Positions 1-5,652 of a stretch of 8,557 bases of DNA are shown here, piece by piece. This DNA is from Nitrosopumilaceae archaeon. Lineage in GTDB: Archaea > Thermoproteota > Nitrososphaeria > Nitrososphaerales > Nitrosopumilaceae. How positions within the stretch are numbered: the stretch's first letter is position 1; the number at the start of each line of letters is the position of its first letter. The notes under the pieces were generated by a model. It had not been told where the DNA came from. It saw only the letters and a list, made by a program, of their open reading frames with translations, and searched no databases. The position numbers and the translations under genes were made by a program. The stretch lies in assembly GCA_021296165.1 (NCBI GenBank), contig JAGWAW010000100.1, positions 6,043-14,599 of the forward strand. Reading direction: 5' to 3'.

Positions 1-95
1 GCGCCGGGTGGTGGGCCGCCGGGGATATAGACGACGAGTCGTTCCTGCAGGCTCTCGCGTTCCTGATCCGCGAGGGGATACTTGTGGTGGGTTAG
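1..95 (+). CDS. C-terminal end of a thaumarchaeal secreted-type protein (partial)
   Basis: The reading frame that starts at base 3 runs open from the window edge to TAG at 93-95 and encodes about 30 residues: AGWWAAGDIDD, then ESFLQALAFLIREGILVVG. The pattern (N)AGWW..G.IDD..F..A..FLI.EGI is a small domain that I recognise from many Nitrosopumilales extracellular or membrane-anchored proteins, where it often stands at the C-terminus behind other domains. Its biochemical role is not known to me. The gene body lies upstream of the window, so signal peptide, length and main domain cannot be judged. The stop is followed after one base by a possible GTG start of the next small gene. The match to the domain is clear; the identity of the whole protein is unknown. 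Confidence 0.75.
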   Translation, partial: AGWWAAGDIDDESFLQALAFLIREGILVVG

Positions 96-96
96 G

Positions 97-306
97 GTGG
101 CCCGGGACATCAACGACATCATGCCCAAGGTGGAGGACATGCGATGGGGCGCCTTGTTGAACCGCCCCCCCACGAGCCGGAGGGTTCAGGACATGGACCG
201 CATATTCCCCCACAACGGCCGGTGGCACACCGTGTTTGACGTGGACGATTCGGTGATAGTGGATGGCGTGGAGATCCGCAGGAAGGATCCCGACAGGTGG
301 ACCTGA
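97..306 (+). CDS. Small hypothetical protein (about 69 aa)
   Basis: An open frame follows the previous gene by one base if GTG 97 is the start; ATG 121 (61 aa) is the alternative, and neither has a clear ribosome binding site. I do not recognise a family. The protein is soluble and charged, with a C-terminal part (FDVDDSVIVDGVEI, then RRKDPDRW) that reads like real beta-strand coding sequence and uses codons like those of the intact genes nearby. No Cys pairs, signal peptide or membrane segment are visible. Placement directly behind the upstream gene would fit co-transcription. An open frame of 126 codons on the opposite strand (186-566) overlaps its second half, so only one of the two is likely real; I prefer this one because of its position and codon pattern. 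Confidence 0.42.
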   Translation: MARDINDIMPKVEDMRWGALLNRPPTSRRVQDMDRIFPHNGRWHTVFDVDDSVIVDGVEIRRKDPDRWT

Positions 307-639
307 CGCCCCGGCGCGGCGCCAATGGATTTTCTGTTATGGCGTGCCGGGCCGTGTGTCTGTTTGGCCATAGTTTTGGACGCTCGGTTCTTTTGCATTC
401 TGTTGGCGGGCAATTTGCAGCCAAACTGGTACGCGTCACGCTCGCAAATCCACTGGCAGTCTGCCACTACAAAGCACGTACTCAGCCCTTCTGATCTAGG
501 CCTGATTTCGATATAATGGGATGTCTCGTCTTGCCAGCGGCGCCGAACGACATCAATTGACAGCATACGGCAGTGTGCGGCGCCGACGTGTACGGCGCGC
601 CTAAAATTAGCGGAGGAGTTGAACTAAAAATCGGCCACA
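307..639. other. Gene-poor stretch upstream of the small-gene cluster
   Basis: No convincing gene lies here. The plus-strand open frames are short and look like chance. A minus-strand frame of 126 codons (186-566, starting MLSIDVVRRRW) has several Cys residues in a natural-looking N-terminal half (CFVVADCQWICERDAYQFGC), but no good TATA box at leaderless distance and an unnatural C-terminal part, so it is kept only as a weak candidate. Visible sequence structure: an ATATAATG box at 511-518 without a matching start, two copies of GCGGCGCCGA 40 bases apart (537-546, 577-586), and the palindrome CTAAAATTAG at 601-610. Confidence 0.5.
537..586. repeat. Twin GCGGCGCCGA repeats at exactly 40-base spacing
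   Basis: The 10-mer GCGGCGCCGA occurs at 537-546 and again at 577-586. Each copy contains the perfect palindrome CGGCGCCG (538-545, 578-585). The spacing of 40 bases is close to four helical turns, so both palindromes would face the same side of the DNA. They lie 55-130 bases upstream of the TATA box at 640. A role as a regulator binding site is inference only; GC-rich 8-mers can also recur by chance. Confidence 0.4.
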
Positions 640-647
640 TTTATATA
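640..647 (+). promoter_or_regulatory. TATA box of the small-gene cluster
   Basis: TTTATATA in an otherwise GC-rich context is close to the archaeal TATA consensus. Its centre lies about 26 bases upstream of ATG 670, the usual distance from TATA box to transcription start, so a leaderless transcript beginning at or next to ATG 670 is expected. This is the best promoter-like sequence upstream of the three linked genes at 670-1704. No clear BRE purine stretch was identified. Confidence 0.65.
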
Positions 648-649
648 TT

Positions 650-676
650 GGAACATGGTACATGGGCATATGTTCC
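650..676. repeat. Inverted repeat across transcription start and start codon
   Basis: GGAACAT (650-656) and ATGTTCC (670-676) form a perfect 7-bp inverted repeat with a 13-base spacer. Directly beside the arms, GGTAC (657-661) and GTACC (677-681) form a second, crossed pair. The left arm touches the TATA box and the right arm contains the proposed start codon at 670, which is where an archaeal repressor would block transcription initiation. Operator function is inferred from position; no regulator gene is adjacent. Confidence 0.45.
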
Positions 677-816
677 GTACCGACGCCACACAGGCAGTCC
701 TGTGTATGGCCCCCCACGGCAGCTGGATGGAATACTGGTGGCCGAATCCTGAGATGGGTCTCACTTGGATGAAGACCAGTCCCGGACACACCTTTTGTGT
801 TGGAATACACACGTGA
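670..816 (+). CDS. Small leaderless ORF, 48 aa, first gene of cluster
   Basis: ATG 670 lies about 26 bases behind the TATA box at 640, and the frame is open for 48 codons to TGA at 814-816, whose last base begins the ATG of the next gene (TGATG). An in-frame ATG at 655 is less likely because it would lie upstream of the expected transcription start. The product starts MFRTDATQAVLCMAPHGSW and continues with a Trp-rich part (MEYWWPNPEMGLTWMK); it has two Cys and five Trp or Trp-adjacent aromatic positions but no recognised domain or membrane segment. I do not recognise a family. Evidence that it is a gene is positional: promoter distance plus coupling to the next frame. It could instead be a leader ORF for the downstream genes. 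Confidence 0.5.
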   Translation: MFRTDATQAVLCMAPHGSWMEYWWPNPEMGLTWMKTSPGHTFCVGIHT

Positions 817-1067
817 TGCATATGGCCGACATTGAAGACTGGAATATGGCCGGCTGGACGACCGCCGAGGACGGTGCCGGCGGCTTCTCGATCAGCCGCG
901 ACTCGAAGACCGTGTGCGCCCGTTGTGGCCAGCCGGGCCCTTGGTCCCTCCGCTCTCTGGTCAACGGCGAGCTGGCCCACCGGGACTATGCGGTGTGCAG
1001 GTGCGGCGAGATGTTGCACGCCGAGTTCGTCTGGCCGGACGCGCCACGGCCGGCTCTGAGCAGATGA
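816..1067 (+). CDS. Small zinc-ribbon-like protein (83 aa)
   Basis: I start it at ATG 816 because this codon overlaps the TGA of the preceding ORF; ATG 822 (81 aa) is nearly equal, and the frame is open further upstream to 765. The C-terminal half holds CARCG and, after about 24 residues, CRCGE, so three to four Cys in two knuckle-like groups that could bind zinc, followed by an acidic-aromatic tail (HAEFVW). The N-terminal part is acidic (MADIEDWNMAGW). No exact family is recognised; rubredoxin-like or zinc-ribbon adaptor proteins are possible. Its TGA at 1065-1067 overlaps the ATG of the glycosylase gene at 1064 (ATGA), which indicates translational coupling and a shared transcript. No related gene precedes the second glycosylase copy at 6893, so the link is specific to this copy. 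Confidence 0.65.
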   Translation: MHMADIEDWNMAGWTTAEDGAGGFSISRDSKTVCARCGQPGPWSLRSLVNGELAHRDYAVCRCGEMLHAEFVWPDAPRPALSR

Positions 1068-1704
1068 GTGGCAGCCTTGACTCGCTTAGCGGCGAGATAC
1101 TGCGATGCCGCGCCTGCCCCAGACTGTTCGAGTACATCCGGGAGATCGCCAAGACCAAGACTAGGAGGTTTGCAGACCAAGAGTACCACGGCCGTCCCGT
1201 GCCCGGGTTCGGAGACATAAACGCGCGGCTGCTGGTGGTTGGCCTGGCCCCGGCCGCCCACGGCGCCAACCGCACCGGCCGCATGTTCACCGGCGACTCG
1301 TCGGGGGACTGGCTGGCCCGCGTGATGCACAGGTACGGGTTCGCCTCCATCCCCACCAGCCTCTCGGCTGACGATGGCCTAGTGCTGCATGACGCGTACG
1401 TGACGGCGGCGGCGCGGTGCGCCCCTCCCGGAAACCGCCCAACCGCAGAAGAGTTGCACAACTGCTCGGACTACCTGAGGCGGGAGATGGCGCTGCTGCG
1501 GCATGTACGGGTGGTGCTGTGCTTGCCGTCTGCCGCATACTGGACGCGCGGCCCGGCAAGTTCGGCCACTCCAGACTATATGAGCACGAGAATCTCCGCA
1601 TACTGACGTCGTACCACCCATCCAGGCAGAACACGCAGACGGGCCGCCTCGCCTGGGACGAGTGGGACGGGGTTTTTGCCCGGGCCCGAGGACTGCTGGA
1701 GTGA
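1064..1704 (+). pseudogene. Family-5 uracil-DNA glycosylase (UDGb), copy 1, frameshifted
   Basis: UDGb enzymes remove uracil and other deaminated bases from DNA. The first frame (from ATG 1064) shows the four iron-sulfur ligands C15, C18, C119 and C134 (CRAC near the start; ARCAPPG and HNC later) and the family-5 motif GLAPAAHGANRTGRMFTGD at residues 60-78. The C-terminal motif, FGHSRLYEHENLRI then SYHPSRQNTQTGRL, is in the -1 frame and ends at TGA 1702-1704. The frames change at about 1513-1530. At the junction the usual strand-helix segment (of the type ALG..A) is also missing, so a deletion of 3n+1 bases is more likely than a single-base loss. No slippery heptamer is visible. Read literally, frame one ends at 1606 without the catalytic C-terminal motif. 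All other motifs are intact, so inactivation seems recent. ATGA overlap with the upstream gene shows it was part of an operon. Confidence 0.85.
1448..1704 (+). repeat. 257-bp near-identical repeat, left copy
   Basis: This stretch matches 7222-7478 at 250 of 257 positions by direct reading, without gaps. It covers the 3' part of UDGb copy 1 from the Glu-Glu-Leu-His-Asn-Cys coding segment to the stop codon. Homology continues on both sides but with clearly more differences and indels. The mate is annotated at 7222. Confidence 0.9.
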
Positions 1705-1762
1705 GGGTAGCGCGCAGGCGGATGTGAAGCGCCGATAGCCCACGCAACAGGCGTCCACGGCC

Positions 1763-1825
1763 CGTCCGCATGGGATGGAACACCAGCATGCCTATCATGG
1801 ACACCATCTGGCGCATGTGCCAGTC
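1763..1825 (-). pseudogene. Remnant of vapC-like PIN gene (last codons)
   Basis: Read on the minus strand, this piece encodes DWHMRQMVSMIGMLVFHP, which matches the C-terminus of the intact PIN protein at 7522-7935 (DWNMRQVASMMGVLVFHP) at 13 of 18 residues. The nucleotide match to 7530-7597 is about 80% by eye and includes a 3-base gap. It begins exactly at the codon for the last catalytic Asp of the PIN fold and the rest of the gene is missing; the neighbouring bases are transposase-derived. The original stop codon is not preserved. It lies about 59 bases behind the UDGb stop, similar to the 52 bases at the second locus, so it marks the old convergent neighbour of UDGb. Confidence 0.8.
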
Positions 1826-2721
1826 ATACCTACAGGCAAGATCACCGAAGCGATGGGGGCGTCGCCGCGGTGGATCCGGCGCCTTTGCGCCAGGCCCCGG
1901 GACGCCGACCTGAAGGATGCCATGTATCCGATGTGTATGGACAGGCCAAGTAACGGCTTGCTCTGCAGGGCGCATTTGGCGGTCCTCACCTGCCGTCAGG
2001 CATCGCATCCGGGGGCAGCCGGGCTGGAAGAGGAGATGGGGGGGTCACCGGCGTCCACATATCCCATAATGCCATCCACGACATATTGAGGGGTGAGGAC
2101 ATGGCACGCACCGAACCCACGGAGGGCGGGAGGCGCAAATGGATGCGCCACGCGAACACGCACTCCAACTCGCTGTGGAGCACCGACTACAGGCAGCTGG
2201 ATGACGGCAGGTGGTTCCTAAGCTATGAGGACAACGCCCCGCGTTTTGTGACCGGGTGGGATGTCTTTGAGCACGCAACCAGAGAACGCTCTGGCCGTGC
2301 TGGATAGGGCAGTCAGGAACCACGGAAAGCCCGCCTCCATCATATGGCGATACATCACGGCTCGTAGTTCTATGCAAACGAGGCCGAGGCCAGAGAGAGG
2401 GGAGAGTCGGGGTTTGAGAAGAGGTTGGTGGGTATGGACATACGCCAGATATTGGCGCGCGGCAGGCACTTTTAGACCAACGGCAAGCTGGAGAGACCCC
2501 GTGGCGAGATGCAGCGCAAGCTTTCAGAGTTTGAGGCGATACTCATGCGGACCAGCAACCCTATGGACCTGTTCATGGAGTGGTACAACTATGAGCGTCT
2601 GCACATGTCACCCTACTATGACGGGCGGGAGATCCCTTGGCAGGCATTTCAGAGAAAGATGCCTCCGGCGGGATCGGTAGTGGTGGACGAGCAGATCAAA
2701 GAGGAGTATGAGGTGAAATGA
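1826..2721 (+). mobile_element. Decayed IS481-like transposase (integrase-core), 5'-truncated
   Basis: A DDE integrase-core transposase can be followed through three frames. Frame 2 from about 1826 gives the helix-turn-helix end (ITEAMGASPRWIRRL), then MDRPSNG and HPGAAGLEEEM. Frame 1 from about 2044 gives GVHISHNAIHDILR, RRKWMRHANTHSNSLW, then TDYRQLDDGRW with the first catalytic Asp. A frame-2 piece follows at about 2275-2345 (ENALAVLDRAVRNHGKPASI), then frame 1 again (HGS-stop-FYANE, stop-TNGKLER with the catalytic Glu, WYNYERLHMSP, QAFQRKMPP) to TGA 2719-2721. In-frame stops lie at 2365-2367 and 2473-2475, and the second Asp reads His (IHHGS instead of TDHGS). The first 20 or so residues and the left end are absent; no terminal inverted repeats or target duplication were found. 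It cannot make an active transposase. Confidence 0.88.
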
Positions 2722-2780
2722 CTGACGGGTATGTTTTGTGCCACTGTGATATGGCGGAGTGGAGACACACCTCTGGGTTA

Positions 2781-2812
2781 TTGCGGCGAAGTCGCCAAAC
2801 TACACGCCGCAA
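2781..2812. repeat. Stem-loop TTGCGGC / GCCGCAA
   Basis: TTGCGGC (2781-2787) pairs perfectly with GCCGCAA (2806-2812) across an 18-base loop. An alternative short hairpin GGCGA-AG-TCGCC (2785-2796) uses the same left arm. No T-run follows, so a terminator is not supported. It may be part of the element's right end or a protein site. Confidence 0.4.
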
Positions 2813-2918
2813 AGGGACACGCCGAGCTCTAATAGGAGGCAATGACGTGAACGCTGGGGTTATGCCGAGAGGCGAAACTACTTTTAGGATTCCACACAAG
2901 AAATTACAGACGGTAGAA

Positions 2919-2926
2919 CTTATAAC
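2919..2926 (+). promoter_or_regulatory. TATA box of the PAS gene
   Basis: CTTATAAC has its centre about 25-26 bases upstream of ATG 2948. This fits a leaderless archaeal transcript starting at the ATG and decides the start codon of the PAS gene in favour of 2948 over the TTG at 2939. Confidence 0.6.
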
Positions 2927-2947
2927 CAGTCGCTTGTTTTGGACATC

Positions 2948-3652
2948 ATGCAAGCTGTGCGTGCTGCTATACCAATTCTGTATCGTTCGGCGCAGCTAGA
3001 CGGTACGATTGTGGACTGTAACCGGTATTATGCCGCTAGACTGGGGTATAGCATGGACGAGGTCATTGGCTCAACCGTTATGGATCATTCTCCGGCTTCA
3101 TGCCATGAAGAAATACGTGCCCTGATTGAATCGTGGAAAACAAAACCTGTATCGAACATCTCCAAGCGGACGTACCTGCTGACAAAAACTGGCGATACTA
3201 TAAGCGTGTTCAGAAATTCTCGGCCGAGGATGGAAGGGGGACGGACAGTTGGAATAGATTCGGATCTAAGGGATGCCGCAGCAGTCAAGAACATTCAGGA
3301 CATTTACAATATTGATGCCCGCGCCGATTATGAACATCCGCATATTTTGCGCAGATCAGTCGACTATATGGGTACGATAGTGGCGTGCAACCAATCTTAC
3401 CTAGATGCGTTGGGCTACACAAAAGACGAGGTTATCGGGATCAGTCTTTACGAACATACCGCTCCAAGAAGCGTTGGCAACCTGCATGCAAACATGGAAA
3501 ATTGGAGAGCAGGATACCGCGATGCGGCCAAAATATGGATGCGCAGAAAGGATGGGAGCGAATTTCTCGTACTCCTCACCTCCGCGGACGAGAAAGATAA
3601 AAATGGTCTTGTGGTAGGCAGAACGGTATCGCTTGAGATCATAGACTCATAA
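2948..3652 (+). CDS. Double PAS-domain protein without output domain (234 aa)
   Basis: Two PAS domains fill the protein. PAS 1 (about residues 10-115) carries GTIVDCNRYYAARLGYS and DEVIGSTVMDHSP; PAS 2 (about 125-232) carries GTIVACNQSYLDALGYT and DEVIGISLYEHTAP, followed by an RRKDGSEF turn and a final strand. PAS domains sense small molecules, redox state or light, or dimerise. No histidine kinase, GGDEF, HTH or membrane segment is present, so it is a soluble stand-alone sensor or adaptor that must act through a partner; such PAS-only proteins are common in Thaumarchaeota. No cofactor-binding residue can be assigned. The start at ATG 2948 is set by the TATA box at 2919; TTG 2939 would add three residues. 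Base composition is somewhat AT-richer than the glycosylase region. The partner is not encoded nearby. Confidence 0.88.
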   Translation: MQAVRAAIPILYRSAQLDGTIVDCNRYYAARLGYSMDEVIGSTVMDHSPASCHEEIRALIESWKTKPVSNISKRTYLLTKTGDTISVFRNSRPRMEGGRTVGIDSDLRDAAAVKNIQDIYNIDARADYEHPHILRRSVDYMGTIVACNQSYLDALGYTKDEVIGISLYEHTAPRSVGNLHANMENWRAGYRDAAKIWMRRKDGSEFLVLLTSADEKDKNGLVVGRTVSLEIIDS

Positions 3653-3893
3653 CTGCCGGCGCCATCTGCTTGAGAAACTTTTTGTCCGACCACACTGCTA
3701 TCATAGTTGCCAAGCCTAGGATTCCAAAAAACCGTATACCATCTATGAAAAGCGCCCACCAGCCCCGTCCTATCTTGAGCTTGTCAGGATGGTACGTGGC
3801 GCGGGGCTCTAATCCCGGCGGCTGGGAGAGGGGTAGTCCCACCTGGCGTAAGCGGCGAACCTGACATGGGGGGCTGTTACGGACTGCCACCAT
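3639..3893 (-). CDS. Small single-helix membrane protein candidate (84 aa)
   Basis: The open frame starts at ATG (3891-3893) and ends at TGA overlapping the PAS gene end by 14 bases in convergent orientation. The C-terminal half looks authentic: GRGWWALFIDGIRFF, then GILGLATMIAVW as a hydrophobic segment, then SDKKFLKQMAPAV, giving one membrane helix at about residues 47-68 with a basic flank. The N-terminal half is Arg- and Pro-rich and less convincing, so the true start may lie inside. A CCATAATG box at 3916-3923 (minus strand) is centred about 26 bases upstream of ATG 3893 and would suit a leaderless start. No family is recognised. The ORF on the plus strand across the same bases is regarded as a shadow. 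Confidence 0.45.
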   Translation of the reverse strand: MVAVRNSPPCQVRRLRQVGLPLSQPPGLEPRATYHPDKLKIGRGWWALFIDGIRFFGILGLATMIAVWSDKKFLKQMAPAVMSL

Positions 3894-3915
3894 ATTGCCT
3901 ATGCGAACCTATGGT

Positions 3916-3923
3916 CATTATGG
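3916..3923 (-). promoter_or_regulatory. Possible TATA box of the small membrane-protein gene
   Basis: On the minus strand the bases read CCATAATG, a weak match to the archaeal TATA consensus, at about 26 bases from ATG 3893. The spacing supports it; the sequence alone would not. Confidence 0.3.
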
Positions 3924-4086
3924 CATCCACTCCGTTGCACAGATGTTACAGTCATCACGCATATGTCACGCCCCGTCCCATCACACGTAATCGTTAGTCC
4001 CCTGGTACCGATATTCCTATAAGAAGGCCGCCAAACGTACCGTCGTGAAAGACGCGTGGCTGTTGCGTCCGTTTCGGGGGTAGGAG
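3924..4086. other. Leader and intergenic region of the FAD-dehydrogenase gene
   Basis: No gene is seen. A TAG in frame directly before ATG 4087 (4081-4083) excludes an upstream start of the dehydrogenase. The TATA box at 4016 would give a leader of about 40 bases. GGGGGT at 4076-4081, about six bases before the ATG, could act as a weak ribosome binding site; the GGAG at 4083-4086 touches the ATG and is too close. Confidence 0.5.
4016..4023 (+). promoter_or_regulatory. TATA box of the FAD-dehydrogenase gene
   Basis: CCTATAAG is a fair archaeal TATA match. Transcription would start near 4045, leaving a short leader of about 40 bases before ATG 4087, unlike the leaderless genes nearby. Confidence 0.45.
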
Positions 4087-5604
4087 ATGGAGCAGGTGCC
4101 AATAGAGGTAGACAGTGAGGTTCTAGATGATCTCAGGTCTGCAATACACGGCAAGGTAATGGAGCAAGAGTCTGTAAGGCTGCTTTACTCGCTGGACGGG
4201 AGCGCGTATCAGGTAGTTCCCGACGTGGTAGTAGTTCCCGAGGACCAGGAAGATGTGGTCCGAGCCGTGATAATCGCAGGCGAGGAAGGAATTCCAATCA
4301 CGCCGCGCGGATGCGGCACCGGACTAGTTGGTGCCGCGCTGAACGTCGGTATCTGCTTGGACATGAAGAACCTCAACTCTATCAGCGTAAACGGCGATAT
4401 TGCCACCGTGGAATCCGGCGTAACTAGGGGACGCCTCGACTCGGTGCTCGGCAAGCATGGAAAGATGCTCGGCCCCGACCCGTCGGTGGGAGGCTTCTGT
4501 TCGATCGGCGGTATGCTCGCAAACAACGCCGGCGGGAGAAGAAGTGTAAAGTACGGCAGCATGGTGGACAACACAGCAAGAGTCACACTGGTCGACGGGA
4601 CCGGAAGGGTAATCACACTTCCCGAAGACAAGAGTGTAGGGCAGGACATTATGGAGCTAGTCGGTTCCATAGACAAGGATATGTTTCCGAAGGTGGCAAA
4701 GAACGCCTCGGGATACAGGCTGGACAGTATAGGATCCATTGAAGAGACCCACAAACTACTGATCGGATCCGAGGGGACGCTCGGGGTTATCCTCTCCGCA
4801 GATCTGAACATTCTGGACAATCCTAAAAACAAGATGCTCGTTGTGGTTGGATACGACTCTGCACATAGCGCAATGGCAAACTGCCCCCAAGTGGTGGGCA
4901 CGGGCCCCTCGTCATGCGAGTTCATAGATCAGAGCATTCTTGCCCAGGCGGATCTGGACCTGGATCCTGGAATAGGGTGCATATTTCTGGTAGAATACGA
5001 CGATGACATCTCAAAGCGCGCCCAGTTGCTGAGATCAGTCATAACTGGCACCATAGTCGCCGAGTCCGGCGACGAGAAGGATATGAACTGGTGGTGGGAC
5101 CACAGAAACGCCGCACTCCACCACAGTCTGCTAGCGGTAGACAGGCACAAGCGAACGCCGCATATGATCGACGATGCAGCCGTGCCGTTGGATCGTATGG
5201 TCGAGATGCTTCAAGTGCTGGACAACATAAACAAAAAATATGACACAAGCATAATCACATTTGGACACGCGGGCAGCGGAAACATTCATGCCCGGCTGGA
5301 GATGGACAATACGAAGGTCGATGTCATCAAAAAGATCGCAAGTGAATACTGCAGGGAGATCAACAAACTTGGGGGCACCATAACCGCAGAACATGGGGAC
5401 GGATTCGCATCTTCGGAGTTTATTGAGATGCAACATGGAAGTCAAAACTACGGCGCATTCAAGGCGGCAAAGACGTATTTTGATCCATATGGCATACTCA
5501 ATCCAAATAAGAAGATCACCAGGGGGAGTACCATTGTAGAAAATCTCTCGGCGGTGCGCACCTTCCACGGAGGCAAGATGGCGCTATCCGAGGAAGCCTA
5601 CTAA
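4087..5604 (+). CDS. GlcD-family FAD-linked dehydrogenase (505 aa)
   Basis: The family (vanillyl-alcohol-oxidase fold; glycolate oxidase subunit GlcD, D-lactate and other D-2-hydroxyacid dehydrogenases) oxidises 2-hydroxyacids with FAD. The N-terminal FAD-binding domain (about 42-240) shows PDVVVVPEDQEDV, the pyrophosphate loop PRGCGTGLVG (73-82), DPSVGGFCSIGGMLANNAGG (131-150) and GSEGTLGVI (228-236). The C-terminal cap domain shows HAGSGNIH (394-401), the metal/substrate His motif AEHGDG (434-439; GEHGxG in most homologues) and FDPYGILNPNKK (465-476). The length is usual for a stand-alone GlcD; no Cys-rich iron-sulfur domain is fused and no GlcE/GlcF subunit is adjacent. It is a cytoplasmic protein without signal peptide. 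The substrate cannot be decided from sequence. ATG 4087 is the first possible start because TAG precedes it in frame. It is convergent with pheA, 42 bases away. Confidence 0.92.
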   Translation: MEQVPIEVDSEVLDDLRSAIHGKVMEQESVRLLYSLDGSAYQVVPDVVVVPEDQEDVVRAVIIAGEEGIPITPRGCGTGLVGAALNVGICLDMKNLNSISVNGDIATVESGVTRGRLDSVLGKHGKMLGPDPSVGGFCSIGGMLANNAGGRRSVKYGSMVDNTARVTLVDGTGRVITLPEDKSVGQDIMELVGSIDKDMFPKVAKNASGYRLDSIGSIEETHKLLIGSEGTLGVILSADLNILDNPKNKMLVVVGYDSAHSAMANCPQVVGTGPSSCEFIDQSILAQADLDLDPGIGCIFLVEYDDDISKRAQLLRSVITGTIVAESGDEKDMNWWWDHRNAALHHSLLAVDRHKRTPHMIDDAAVPLDRMVEMLQVLDNINKKYDTSIITFGHAGSGNIHARLEMDNTKVDVIKKIASEYCREINKLGGTITAEHGDGFASSEFIEMQHGSQNYGAFKAAKTYFDPYGILNPNKKITRGSTIVENLSAVRTFHGGKMALSEEAY

Positions 5605-5652
5605 CCCTGATTCGGCAAGAGGTCCGCCCGGATGCCGATGTAAATCTCAGGG
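5605..5652. terminator. Stem-loop between convergent genes, possible two-way terminator
   Basis: CCCTGA (5605-5610) begins directly after the dehydrogenase stop and pairs with TCAGGG (5647-5652) at the pheA stop; inside, TCGGC (5612-5616) pairs with GCCGA (5634-5638), giving an interrupted stem across the whole 42-base gap. The position between two convergent stops suggests a shared transcript-end structure. There is no T-run on either strand, and archaeal termination depends mostly on T-runs, so function is uncertain. Confidence 0.35.

Larger units (their letters stand above)
2722..2947. other. Intergenic stretch between transposase remnant and PAS gene
   Basis: The 226 bases have no convincing gene. 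They presumably include the right end of the decayed element, but no terminal repeat can be recognised because the left end is lost. They contain a TTGCGGC/GCCGCAA stem (2781-2812), an AGGAGG-like AATAGGAGGCAATGACG at 2830-2846 that precedes no long frame, and the PAS gene promoter. No continuation of the missing vapC sequence was found here. Confidence 0.55.

Noticed and set aside
186..566. 126-codon minus-strand frame with several Cys
   Set aside because: The N-terminal half looks plausible, but there is no TATA box at leaderless distance, no ribosome binding site, and its C-terminal part lies antisense to a better plus-strand candidate. Kept only as a remark.
650..681. RNA pseudoknot from the crossed pairs GGAACAT/ATGTTCC and GGTAC/GTACC
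   Set aside because: The two connecting loops would have zero length, which is sterically implausible; also the expected transcript starts at 670, after the left arms. A DNA-level binding site fits better.
1504..1530. Programmed -1 frameshifting in UDGb
   Set aside because: No slippery heptamer and no clear downstream pseudoknot were found, a structural segment of the protein seems missing at the junction, and copy 2 carries many additional inactivating changes.
1379..2008. 209-codon open frame on the minus strand
   Set aside because: It runs antisense to UDGb copy 1, crosses the PIN remnant and enters the transposase remnant, so it joins three unrelated pieces; its length is due to high GC. 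Only the PIN-derived stretch in it is meaningful.
3790..3850. tRNA-like look of GGGGCTCTAATCCC near 3805
   Set aside because: The loop lacks the TTCRA core of a T-arm, no acceptor stem or anticodon arm can be built on either strand, and the region fits the minus-strand frame for a small membrane protein.
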